A stretch of 64,000 nt of DNA from positions 72,601,358-72,665,357 of the forward strand of contig CAMTDV010000019.1 in assembly GCA_947069175.1 (NCBI GenBank). The letters run 5' to 3'. The notes under the pieces are model-generated. The model was given only the letters and a program-made list of their open reading frames with translations. It ran no database searches and was not told where the DNA came from. Shown here in pieces: positions 33,280 to 44,391 of the stretch. A program made the translations under genes and the position numbers. Numbering within the stretch: the first letter of the stretch is position 1; every line of letters begins with the position of its first letter. The DNA is from Scalesia atractyloides (Eukaryota; Streptophyta; Magnoliopsida; Asterales; Asteraceae).

Positions 33280-33440
33280 GAGAGAATACATTGGATAAAA
33301 TAATGATAAAACTCAAGAATCAATGAAAACGATAAAAGTCAATAAATTATCCTAATATTCAAATTTGAAATAATAATATTAATAATGACTAATAAACAAA
33401 CTCAAAATAATTAATAAATCAAATAACAATAACTATTAAT

Positions 33441-33609
33441 AACTATGATGATAAATAATAAACTCGGTTAATATTTTCCCTCAAACTGAACGTTCGAAGC
33501 AACGCATTATATAAACTTTTGAACCCCTAATGAAACTTTCAAAATTACACTCTTCGTCATTATTATTATTATTATTTTATTAATTATTATTTTATTATTA
33601 TTATTATTA

Positions 33610-33640
<31 letters not shown>

Positions 33641-33791
33641 TTTTTTGGTCTAAGATTTCACCCATTTTGGTAAATAGTTTCTAAATCACCCATTTTTGTA
33701 AATAAGTTTTTCAACTACACCCTTTTGAAAAAAAAAAACCTTTTAATCCTCGTGGTTGAAAAAAAATGTGTAGAACAATAAGTTTTAACTT
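33441..33791. repeat. AT-rich DNA with (ATT)n microsatellite
   Basis: ATT/TTA trinucleotide runs occupy about 33560-33640. The rest is AT-rich with no gene. Confidence 0.8.
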
Positions 33792-33940
33792 TTAACAATT
33801 GTATGAAATTTACAACAAAACATACGATATTTTCTCCTAAACTTTGTCATTGTGATTGATGGAACATTAAAGTATTAAAGTGCCATCATAATCCAAAAGA
33901 ATTGCCCTTGTTGTAGTCTGTTTATGAGCCGAAACTATGC
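33792..33940 (-). pseudogene. Fragment of a duplicated TPS gene
   Basis: TGTATGAAATTTACAAC at 33800 matches sequence just 3' of the TPS stop (35217). At 33866-33938, AAGTGCCATCATAATCCAAAAG and GTTTATGAGCCGAAACTATG match the TPS phosphatase-domain start (36888-36950). The order is as in the gene, but more than 1.5 kb between is deleted. Decayed tandem copy of the TPS 3' half. Confidence 0.75.
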
Positions 33941-35286
33941 TCCGTTAATAGGAAAATAACCAAGAGAAAAAAAAAAAGAATTGGAATTGATTTATTTATT
34001 TCTCAAAATAAAGGAAAAGGAAACAGTTCAATAAAAGAAAACTAAATAATGGATCAACTAAACAACCAACAAGTTAACATGTAACAATCTATGCAACAAT
34101 AAAATTAGAAAATAAATCACAGAATTATTCATAATTATTGTAAAAATCCATAGGTTTAGCAATAGACTATAGGAATTTTTACCGATCTGATATTCATCGT
34201 ACATCATTTATCTTATTCAACTTCGGTTCTGATTCCTGTATGTGCTAATTCCAAAGTCAATCCTTCAATTGAGGATTGCGAATTGCCTGCATTTTATTGA
34301 AATTGATAGGCATGTGGGTTCCTGGCCCATTCGACGTAAAGTTCATTTATGTTTAGTCTTTTAGTAGTAAATGAATAAACACTTTTAAATTTTGTTCATT
34401 TAGTTAAACAAATAAAAATGAACAAATACCCTGTTTATTTACGTTCATGTTCACCCGTTTATGATTGTTTATATATGTTCATTCGTTTGTTTATGAACGT
34501 TTAAAATACTCATTTCAATTTTATATATATTATTACTAATATTAATTTGAATTCATGATATAGTGGTATAATGTCTGTTGAGTTAACCCCACATAAGTGA
34601 CAAGGTTAGGTAGTATTTTTTGTTAACGGTAAATGTTACTCTACTACAACTCTAACTTGTGTCAAATTATTCTTAATATACCCATGTCAGGAATTTAAAC
34701 CGGAATTCTATCCAAAAAGGCAAAAAGTAAAAAGCTTCCACCATCCAGCCAAAATTGAAAAGACGTTTAGACAGTGTTTAAATATAAATGATAACCATAG
34801 CAATAACAAACTTACTATTAATTTGAAATCAATTTGCTTTTCAAATGTAAAACCAATCTTTTAGATATATTTGTTGAACTTCGAATTTTGAAGTGTTCAT
34901 TGTAATGATAATGGTATTTTAGAACTTTGAAATGTTCCTACATGTCCTTTTTTGTTTGTTTATCTTGGCGAACCATTTGTTTAGAATATTAATGAATGAA
35001 CACAAACAAACACGTTCAGTTTCTTAACAAACAAACACAAACAAAAAAATCCGTTCATTTAAAGTGTTTGTGCTCGTTCATTCGGTAAAAATAAAAATCA
35101 AACGAAAGAACAAAAAGTTTACAATGAACTCTGCCAAAAAAAAAAAAAAAAAACAACAACGACAACAACAACAACAAATATGTACAGATCAACTGAACAT
35201 GAAGTTTTTAACAACTGTATGAAATTTACAACGAAACAGCAGGAACCAAACAACTGTATACTCATCCTAAAATCAGTCACTCTCAA
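33941..35286. other. TPS 3' intergenic region with foldback-like repeat
   Basis: No gene. GTTCATTTATG/GTTTATGAACG-type motifs at 34.33-34.5 kb and inverted ATGAATGAACACAAACAAAC motifs at 34.97-35.12 kb suggest a repeat with inverted arms. An A-run with (CAA)n follows at 35133-35178. Confidence 0.4.
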
Positions 35287-38200
35287 TTAAGAAATTTTAT
35301 CAGATTTTTCAGAAACTAAAGCCAGCCCCTGCATCATTCTAGCAATCTCAACTGTATCATCAAGATAATACTTGGCCTTACTAGGTTTATTCCCCACTGT
35401 GCATGCAAACACCTCTGCATTTGGAGCAATGCATTTGTCAGACGCTACACAACTCGTAATTACCTCGAACATATCCTCATCCGATCTATCGTCTCCTATA
35501 CATAACACAAAATCTGGAGTCGTTCCTCTCTCGTGCATGGTTGCCAGCAGTCGTTTCACAACCAGTCCTTTGCTCACACCCTGAAACAGTCAAATTATTC
35601 TTGTTTAGCGAACACGATGATACTAATCAGTTACAGTTATTACTCGTACAGATGTAAACGAGCCGAGCCCGACTAGGCTTGAGCCTAGCTTGGCTCGTTT
35701 CGAGCTCTATTTCTTAGCTTGAGTTCGGCTTGTTTATTATTTATTAACTAATTTATATATATGTGTGTGTGTGTGTGTAACTATATTTATGTATATTTTA
35801 ATCATGATTTTTTATATAGAGTTAATTGTCATTTATGTCCCTATAGTTTGTCCAATCATGTCAGTTCAGGCCAAATTTGTACCACTTCCGTCCCTAACAT
35901 TCTTGAAATATGCTAGTTCCGTCCAAAAAAAAACATGAGTTAACTGCCATTTTCGTCCCCTTGGTTTGTCCAATTATTCGATTCAAGCTTAGTTTTTTGG
36001 ACAGAATTGGCATGTTTCAAGAATGTCAGGGACGGAAATCGTACAAATTTGAATTTGGCCTGGACTGGCATAAGTTGACAAACCACATGGACGAAAATGA
36101 GAGTAAACTCTTTTATATATAACATAAAATACATAATATATTTTGTCAAGTTATTTTTATCATAAATTTATATATAATAATTAGTAATATATAAATACAT
36201 GCTCGCGAGTCAGCTTAGGCTCGAGCTCGTTAAGTGTTGCTCGGGCTCATTTAAGCTAGGCTCGGCTCGAGCTTTTAGCGAGCCGATCTCGAGTGGTTCA
36301 CGGACGGCTTGACTCGTTTACACCCCTAGACTTATTACCTGCGGTTTAATCTCAACACAACTCTTTTCTCTTTTCACTGTCACTGGTTCATTAGCAAGCA
36401 CACTTTCAAGATGATCAAGAAGCTCTTTAGCTTGACAAGATCCAAAATCAGGATCCGCGTCTTCATAAGACCACACCATCGATGTATCTTTCGTCTCAAT
36501 CATTGATCCATCGGTTGTCTCGGTGTAAAGTGTCATAATCGGATGAGCATTCTGCTTCCACCCCGAATCTTCCACTTGCACACAAGTCTCCCATTCTTCG
36601 TCTCTTTTCAACCTGAAAAAAACCAACAAAATTATGATTAATGACCATTTGATATATATGCACCTCGTAAACGTAATAGCACAAGAACTTATTTACCTTA
36701 GAAAACACCCGTGCTCTGCTGCGAGCCCGAGTTTTTCACAAGAAGCAAACCATTCCGCTAATGTGTTTCGGCTCCTTGCGCTCACAACAAAAACCATGTT
36801 GTTCTTGTCTCTACACAAAGTGTTGAGCATCTCTACGGTTTTAGAACTCGGGCTCTTATCGATGGAAGATTGAGGCATCAAAGTGCCATCATAATCCAAA
36901 AGAATCGCTCTTCTAGTAGTTTGTTTATAAGCCGAAACTATATGCTCCATTGATAGCTTCCTAAAGTTCGGATCTAAAGCGACGACTCTAAAACTCAACC
37001 CGAACCCTATCCCCCACGACCTTTTCCTCACGTGATCGATACATGTTCTCTTCAAATCTTGCATAAAGCTACGGGCCCAATACCCGACATCATGAGTACT
37101 CACGTATCTATAATGCTTCTCGTGTCTCATTTGCTTCTCGGGCTCACTCAACTCCAAGGCAGAATCCATTGCGTCTGCAACCGAGTCAATATCCCACGGG
37201 TTGACCCGTATGGCCCCACTTAAAGACGGTGAGCATCCGATAAACTCGGAAACAACCAACATGCTTTTCTTTGAAATCGACGGTTCCAAACCTAAGACCT
37301 TATCAAGTTTATCGTTTCCCTGGCGACTGATAATATACTCGTACGGCATAAGATTCATCCCGTCTCTAACCGCTGTCACCAAACAACACTCTGCAACAAC
37401 ATAATAGGCTACCCGCTCGTAAAATTTAAGCGGCTCATCGATCAAAATAATGGGCTCGTACCCAGGCTTCCTGAACAACTCGTTAATTCGTTTGACGGTT
37501 GAATAAGTTTCTGCCTTCACTTCCTTCACGTCATTTTCCATTACCCCTAGCGGGATTCGCTATCTGTACTAAAACGAGCTTTCCTTGCCACTCGGGATGC
37601 TGAATCAATAACTGTTCCATCGCTAAGAACTTCAAGCTAATTCCTTTAAATATGTCCATATCATCAACACCTAACAACATTGTGTTCCCCTTATCTTTAA
37701 ACTGCTTGATGAGCTCGGAAACCTTCGATTCAGTTTCGGGCAGGTTTAGCACGGTTTGAAGCCGTTTCATATGAATCCCGACAGGGAGAATCTTGATACT
37801 AACCGTTCGCCCGTAGTATTCCAAACTGATATAACCGCGTTTAGATTCATACGAGATCCCCAACATTCGACTACAACAAGACAGAAAATGCCGCGCATAG
37901 TCGAAAGTATGGAACCCGATCAAATCCGAATTCAAAAGCGCGCGAAGAATCTCTTCTCTAACGGGCAAAGTTCTATATATCTCCGACGAAGGAAATGGGC
38001 TATGCAAGAAAAACCCGAGTTTAACCCGATTAAACCTTTTCCTCAAAAACGTCGGCAAAGCCATGAGATGATAATCATGAATCCACACGAAATCATCTTC
38101 CGGGTTGATCACCTCCATGATCCTATCAGCGAAGATCTTGTTGACGGAAACATAAGCTTGCCATAATGACCGGTTAAACCGACCCCCTAAATCCGGCGAC

Positions 38201-38838
38201 AGCGGCAACATGTAGTGAAATAACGGCCATAACTGCTGCTTACAAAACCCATGATAGAATCTTGTGTATAATCCAGGTGGGAAAAATGTGGGCACACATT
38301 TGAATTTTTCTAGAAGCATCTGTGATACTTCATCTTGTTCACTTGGATGAATTTCTTCTTTCAAACAACCCACATAGATCACTTCCATTCCATCGGGCCC
38401 GGGCCCATTTCCAGGCCCAGGCCCGTTGGTGATTCCAGGCCCATTGGCGCCTGGAACGGTTTTGGGTCCGTTTTCAGACCCGGGCCCAGACCCGTTTTTA
38501 GGCCCGATACCAGGCCCGGGTCCTAAACCATCTTTCAGTTGGAGGAGAAGTGAATTCTCATCCAAACTGAAATCCCAGCGATTCGAGCCATCGGAAAATG
38601 TTTTCCTGTGAGCTCGAATGGGCAACTGGTTAGCAACAATGATCAACCGATCATGTGGGATTGATGGTGAGGATAAACCAGAGGATACACTCTCTGATGG
38701 ATCATCATCGGTGTCGGAAACTATGCCGGAGACGGTCATAATCCGGGGGAATTGAACGGTCATACGGCTGAACGCCGGCGGCGACGGCAGCTCGCCGCCG
38801 GTGAGATCTAATAAATTGGAATATGATCTCGAGACCAT
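35287..38838 (-). CDS. TPS: Class II trehalose-6-phosphate synthase (frameshifted)
   Basis: Plant class II TPS proteins join a GT20 synthase-like domain to a TPP-like phosphatase domain and act mainly as sugar-signalling regulators. Exons on the minus strand: 38838-36697, 36612-36339 and 35580-35287; about 902 residues if one base is ignored. Start MVSRSYSNLLDL is the class II N-terminus. GT20 motifs: ANQLPIRAHRK, VWIHDYHLMALP, HSPFPSSEIYRTLPVREEIL, NSDLIGFHTFDYARHF. TPP motifs: LLDYDGTLMP near residue 647 and GDDRSDEDMFE near 834. After NPARGNGK a single extra base (near 37531-37533) creates TGA and shifts the frame; the exon phases downstream fit only if it is removed. Assembly error or a real null allele are both possible. 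A Gly-Pro-rich insert occupies residues 106-150. It resembles the TPS8-11 type; the exact member is not assigned. Confidence 0.9.
35650..36330. mobile_element. Non-autonomous element in TPS intron 2
   Basis: Left end GATGTAAACGAGCCGAGCC and right end CTCGTTTACACCCCTAG are inverted, with GAGCTC/GGCTCGAGC motifs throughout. This ends-pattern is widespread in plant non-coding DNA. A second MITE is nested inside. Confidence 0.6.
35820..36112. mobile_element. Nested MITE within the TPS intron element
   Basis: Starts GAGTTAATTGTCATTTATGTCC and ends, on the other strand, GAGTTTACTCTCATTTTCGTCC. An extra internal copy (GAGTTAACTGCCATTTTCGTCC) lies at about 35937. Non-coding. Confidence 0.65.
38389..38523 (-). 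repeat. In-frame Gly-Pro minisatellite in TPS exon 1
   Basis: Imperfect GGGCCCGGGCC-type units encode GPGPG, NGPGP and similar tripeptides without breaking the frame. They sit between QLKDGL and MEVIYVGC, where the family normally has only a few residues. Confidence 0.85.
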
Positions 38839-38856
38839 TTTAAATTAACAGCTTAG

Positions 38857-39107
38857 TTATATAAGTTATTAAACTTCATGGCAAATTAATTGAAAAAGAA
38901 ATATAGATGCAATCATATGTTATACAAATATTATTAATTACACAAAATAACACAAAATATTAAAAACCCAGATGAAATCTTTGGAAGAAAAGTTCAAGAG
39001 ATTTACCAGGTGAGAACTTGAAAACAATAGTCTAGAGAGAGAGAGAGAGGGAGGAGAGAGAGGCAATACTGTTCTTCTTGATGAGCTTTATGGAGCTTCT
39101 TATATAC
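38857..39107 (-). promoter_or_regulatory. TPS 5' leader: TATA, CT-rich tract, probable intron
   Basis: Minus strand TATATAAG at 39100-39107 is followed by a (CT)n-rich leader (about 39030-39062). A good donor CCTG|GTAAAT near 39008 and the ATG at 38838 suggest a leader intron of about 130-150 bp, as is common in class II TPS genes. The acceptor is not certain. Confidence 0.55.
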
Positions 39108-40494
39108 AAATAACTTTTTAGTGGATTTTGATAAAATAAATTTTATGGGTTTAATTTCCAGAATAATTTAGGAAATTGGTTGTACATTATGTTTTGATAC
39201 ATGTAGAGTGATCTGGAGATGATAACTTTGGGTGTGGAAAAGGGTGTAGGTTGATTAAATAATGCTTGTTATGATATGGGTTTGGATAAATAATTAAATA
39301 TGGGTTTGGATAAGATTGTTAATGTGTTATCTTTTCCTTTTTAAGAAATAAGAAAACAAACTTTTTTTCTTGTGAAGACTTAAAGAATGCTAAATTGCGT
39401 ACAGTGACCATGTGACCTGTCATCTTCAGTTTGGAGGCATGATAGAAAAGGTTTATATATAATATATATTAATTAGTTAATGTCCTGTCCGTGTTGCGGA
39501 AGCTACGTCAAATATTTTTCTACAAACTAAAACAAAACGCTATCATAGTTTTACTAGAAAAATAAACTTAAAAACGATTAGAAAACTGTAATTTTAAACG
39601 GGGAGGCAAAACTGTAATTTGTTATGACAAATGAGTGAGCGCTAGCGAATAAAATTACATCGAATCATCCCACTAAAACAAAACACCACCATAGGTTTGC
39701 AAAAAAAAAACGAAAATGATGGAAATCGTAAGTTTGACTGGAGTAAATTGTAATATATCAAAAGCTACAATGACGGCAAGAGTATAATTTTGAACTGGGT
39801 GCAAAATCGTAATTTTGATTTGGGTAAAATCATAATTTGTTAAAATCTATAACGATGACAAAACTGTAATTTTGAACATGGGTTAAAAGCATAATTAAAA
39901 ATGAGATAAAATCATAATTTATTCGGGTCAATAGAGAAATGTGAGGCATCTGCCTGACACTATTCCTCTCCATTGGTTTTGTATATATTTGTTTAAAAAT
40001 AAAATTGATTTGTAAATTTGATTTTATTATATGTAAACAGAATTTAAAATATTATTATTGTTTGAAAAAGTAGTTGATATGTAACCGGGAGAGAACCGGT
40101 TGATAAATATTAGTTAGAAGAGTTAACACGTAGCAGTAGGAGGGAGGGAGGGAGGGTTGATGGTTTACAATATTTTCGGAGTTTACGACGTTCCAACCGC
40201 GTATATATCCACAACGAATGTTGAATTTTGTCTTCTACCTCTTTAATGAAATCTTCTTGTTCCAACCGAACTATTGTCATAAACAGACGGACATATAACA
40301 CGTATTATCAAAGATGGGCTGGGTCTAAAAAAAACAAAATAAAAAAGTTATTGTTTGGTAGAGTCTCTTGTCTTTAAGAGAAAGCTTTTGGATTTAAACC
40401 CAAATAAGATGATAATTAGGTGTAATCTAGTAGTGATTAGGAGTTGTATACTACTAGTCTTTAAGAAATACATATATTATCGTATGAAGCGTAA
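39108..40494. other. TPS upstream intergenic region
   Basis: No gene. Repeated phrases such as AAAACTGTAATTTTGAAC and AAATCATAATTTGTTA at 39.5-39.95 kb indicate a dispersed non-coding repeat. A (GGGA)n-like run lies at 40138-40155. Confidence 0.45.
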
Positions 40495-41776
40495 GGGCAC
40501 TCGGGGCCTCCATGTTGGTTTTCGTGGTGGTCTTGATCACACCATCCCAACTGGTGTGATCACGATAGTGGTGTGTTTTTCATGGTGGGCATCACAATAG
40601 TGGTGGGGAACATTTGAACGTTTGGCAACAATAATATTACCGTTATTCCTTACAAAAATTTTACCCCCTCCCCCTTCCTAACCACCCTTTAAATAATCCA
40701 ACTTTTAACCATTTTCAAACACAAATTTTCTTACTTTACAAAACTTTTAAGAAAAGATACAAATGAGGGTTCAAGTACTTCATTTCTACCTGACTTGTCT
40801 AGTACTGACTCTTTCAGTTGTACCCTTGAATTTCTTGCAATGGTTGCCAAAGCTGAAGAACTTGAATGTATGGGATGTTCAAAGAAAAAAAATTGTGCTT
40901 CGTGATCGGGAAGCGGTTCATGAAGTTCTAATGAATGATTACTTTCTCGAAAACCCAAAGTAGAATTCTGAGACGTTTAGCGCGAGATTTCGTTTATTGA
41001 AAGAGTTATTTTTAAAGATTGTGAGAGATATCGAAGATCAATTTGAATGGTTTCAAGAAGGTACGACGGTAGGTGTAAAAAGAGTTTCACGTTGCTATAA
41101 AAAATGCACATCCTTGATTTGTCAACTTGCAACTGGTATATGATTAATATTTAGCTATGTCTGCTAGGACTTCAAGTGAATCTCTCGAATATTTTTGCAA
41201 TATTATTATTAAATTATATGTACAGATCTTCTACGAACACCGAGTAGACACGACATTACATGTTTGTATGCCGCACATGGGGTTAGATGGCACCTTCTAG
41301 TGATGCTCGGTAGCATCAACTGCACACATATTGTTTGGAGAAATTGTTCAACAAGTTTGCGAGGCCGGTTTATGGGAGGTGACCACAAAAAACGGGAAGG
41401 TCATGCTCGAAGCGGTTGTGTCAAATGGCTTATGGATTTAGCATGTGTACTTTGGTGTTCCTAGTTCAAACAAAGACATTAATGTTATACATCAATCACC
41501 ATCACTTAATAATGAAATACATGGAACCGCAATGTCATGTACGTTTGTGCTCAACGGGAGACATTATACTATTATCTTGTTGATGACATTTACCCAAATT
41601 GGCTTGTTTTTGTAAAATCTTATTCTTATCCAACCGACGACAAAGAGAAAACCTTTAAGAAGATGTAGAAAACAACGATAATAGATGTTGAGCGAGCATG
41701 TGGTGTTTTGAAAGCTAGATGGGGTATAATTAATCGACCAGGTACGTGCAATGAAGCAACAAAATAAGGAGCACGG

Positions 41777-43943
41777 TGTCACACCCCAACCGATGGCGGA
41801 ATCATCGGGGCGTGGCATTAGGCGAACCAGATTGCTCAAGAGAATCCATAACAACTATTAAAATGATAATATTTTAAAGTTTAACTTCCATACAATTAAA
41901 AAATATTTCACAAATAGTCAGAACATATTACATGTCTCTTAAATAATCAAAATCCGACAACCTAGATTTCTATTATGAGTTTCTAGAGATCCTATCCGAT
42001 TGCAGCACAAAATAATCATCAACTTGTCACACCGTTAAAATAAAGTCAATACAAATAATGTAAAGGTGAGCATACATGTTTGCATAGTAATAGTAGATAA
42101 GCGTTTCGTAATAAACCGCATGAACATACGTAAGAGAGGTGAACTATGTTAACAGCAATGATACAAGTAACCAACAAACCGTGAATGCGAGTCACGCGAA
42201 CAAGTGTCCACGTACTAAAGAGAAAATAAAGCGAAGTGTACAAATGAGAGCCTTAACAACCCTGGGCCTCCTGGTGGTGGGTCAACCTCTAGCATTCTAT
42301 CATGTTAAGGGTGGCATACAAGTCATCAAGCAAATAACATACAATTAAGTGATTCACGTATAGTCATGTATGAGCGGGTTGCGTTTTAAAGCGTTGGATA
42401 TTTGTGTGAAGTGTTTTGATATAGAGAACGTATGTAACACCCAAAAGTGCATTAAAGCGAAAAAGGGTTCAAGTATACTCACAGTGAGTGCGTAAGCAGT
42501 GATGTAAGAGTAGAGGAGAGCGGGAAGAGTGCCGGGTCAGCTTGTAAGCAAGAACAGAAGTGCATCAGTCTTCCACAGTGCTGAGTCGGTCGAAACAGAG
42601 TGACGTTGTGGGAGAAACAGGTTAGTTCGCACGAACTGTTACCAATTCGTACGAATTGGTCAATTCGTTCGAGTTTAGTGCGAACTAGGTTGTTTCGCGT
42701 CCAAAAATCGAGTGTTTTCGCGTCGTTTCTTCTGGAAATCGAGTGTCCATCCTTCCAACCTCAAGTTACTGAGCAAACCAAAAGCTGGGGAGGTCTTTTA
42801 GAGCAGTTTAGTCACTTATAGGAACTTGGCTGGTTCGTACGAACTAAGCCAATTCGTACGAGCCAGTCCAGTTCGCTCAAGCTGACTGTTTGCATCATCG
42901 TGCATTCAGAACTGAGTTTTCGTCTGAAATGGATGTGATTTCGAGTCCTTTTCATGACGGTATAGACACCGCTCCGTTCCACTGTTAAGTGAACGAAACG
43001 TATGTCAGTTTTGATCCGTTTTAGTGCAAAATCGAGTTTAAAACAGTTTTAGTTGGATAAAACACTTAGTGAGCTCGAAACAACGAGGTTTCTATCTTGA
43101 GAAGCCATACACTCGTTTAAGTGTACATCCAAGGTAAAATAGAAGTTTTTTTGTGAAAAAGATGAAGATTTTCATAAACAGAGAAGTTTAGATGAAATCG
43201 AAGATAAACTCGTGTAAAATCGTAGTGGAAATCGTTGTGTTTGCGTGGAAAATAGTTGTTTCTTACTTGAAAATAAGAGAAAATGAGCAGAGGGAGTTTC
43301 TGTCCGAAGTGGCAGCAAGAGTGGGAGCATGGGTGTGTTGGGTATTTATAGGAGGAGTAGGAGGAGAGTGTGATCAGTTCGTACGAAGTGATCACTTCGT
43401 ACAAACTGTCCAATTCGCACGAATTGGCCAGTTCATACGAACTGACCAGTTCGCACGAAGTGGTCTATTTTGCGCATCTCGTTTCCAGTTCGTTTGGCGT
43501 TTTCGTTTGTATTAGTTAGTTCGGTTTGGAGTTTTAGCGAAGCGTTAAGCGTTATATTAACATTGTAATGCGATATAGCGAGTGTGTGAGCGAGAGCGTT
43601 TGCGAGAGCGAGTTCAGTCCATAATTTATAAAGCACACATAACACATAAATAACATAAAGTAACATGAATAAATGCGATTGCGATTTGTGTGATAACCGA
43701 GGTCGTAGGCACAAGTGGTTACCGAACAAACAAACACACTCGGCTTATAAAGTAGCATAAGCTACTTGATTCATGTAGCGTTAGCGTTACGAGTATAAAA
43801 GTATTTTAAGTGTGATGCTATGTTATGTGATGAAATGTATTTAATAAAACATATTCCATTATTTATCGAATCCCAGACTACAAAACGGTTAGAAAAGAAA
43901 AATAACGGTAGTACGGAACAACCAGAAAAGTCGGATTGTTACA
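41777..43943 (-). mobile_element. Solo gypsy-type LTR with GTTCGTACGAAC palindromes
   Basis: It runs TGTCACACCCC to TTGTTACA with a perfect CACGG duplication (41772-41776, 43944-43948). Relatives are at 46793-49572 and 61042-63196, which set its sense strand as minus; TATAAATA is at 43341-43350. Palindromes such as CCAATTCGTACGAATTGG (42642-42659), AGTTCGCACGAACT (42624-42637) and GTTCGTACGAAC (42833-42844) occupy the positions where those relatives have CAAGTTCGGGCGAACTTG. No coding sequence. Confidence 0.85.
42624..42844. repeat. Dyad palindrome cluster of the 41.8-kb solo LTR
   Basis: At least three perfect or near-perfect palindromes with TTCGNNCGAA cores. A second cluster (CAATTCGCACGAATTG and variants) lies at 43376-43463, upstream of the TATA box on the sense strand. 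Confidence 0.8.
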
Positions 43944-44391
43944 CACGGTGTACGCGTGTATCGTATTGTACAATATGATCTTAAAGTATGAGGGAACGCA
44001 ATATCGCCAGACTACGTGATGGACCCTCCGACCCAGGTAGTTGTTCCATATAATATTGTTTTGGAGTTGCCGATTGAAGACACCCACATTCGACTACGAT
44101 ATGATCTAACGGAACACATCGGTGCTTTAGATCTTCACTTTCCTAATTTCGACGAATAGTAGGTTAATTTTTTTATTTAATTGGACTTTCTTATTTAATT
44201 TTAAGTATTCTAAAAATTTTATTTAATTTATCTTAGTATATACTCAATTAAAAAAATCAAATGATGGACTGATGGGTGTTGCGAGCGATTTAGTTATGGT
44301 GTGATTGAATTAGGGGGGAATGAGGTGTCAGATTGTGATTGGCTGGAAGTTTAGTAATAGTGTGATGGTTTGATGGGTGTTCATTCCACCC

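Larger units (their letters stand above)
32140..33440. other. Duplicated block D, copy 2
   Basis: Homologous to 17795-18600. The left edge GTGTATTAATTTGAAGTCCTTT is the Pack-MULE empty site of copy 1. It contains the Harbinger MITE at 32443-32701 and another 200-bp insertion (about 32770-32980) not found in copy 1. Confidence 0.8.
40763..44159 (+). pseudogene. Harbinger (ALP1-like) transposase pseudogene
   Basis: Pieces in order: DREAVHEVLMNDYFLENPK (40.90-40.96 kb), RLLKELFLKIVRDIED (40.99-41.04), then the nuclease region MLGSINCTHIVWRNC, SLRGRFMGGDHK, KDINVIHQSP, YPNWLVFVKSYSYP and DVERACGVLKARWGI (41.3-41.74). After the solo LTR it ends with ISPDYVMDPPTQVVVPYN and LRYDLTEHIGALDLHFPNFDE up to TAG at 44157-44159. 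The first catalytic aspartate (normally GSIDCTH) is asparagine. Several stops and frameshifts are present. Inactive; DNA-cleaving transposase in its intact relatives. Confidence 0.8.
40495..44391 (+). mobile_element. PIF/Harbinger element split by a solo LTR
   Basis: TAA trinucleotides border a left end GGGCACTCGGGGCC and a right end that reads GGGTGGAATGAACACC on the opposite strand. The inverted repeat is weak beyond GGG. The interior is a degraded Harbinger transposase gene with a 2167-bp solo LTR inserted in its coding region. Without the LTR the element is about 1.7 kb. Confidence 0.55.

Noticed and set aside
37756..38611. Plus-strand open frames inside TPS
   Set aside because: They mirror the minus-strand TPS exon and the GC-rich minisatellite; no independent support.
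43192..43515. 107-residue plus-strand frame in the solo LTR
   Set aside because: Its repetitive FVRSDHFVQT peptide simply translates the palindrome cluster.
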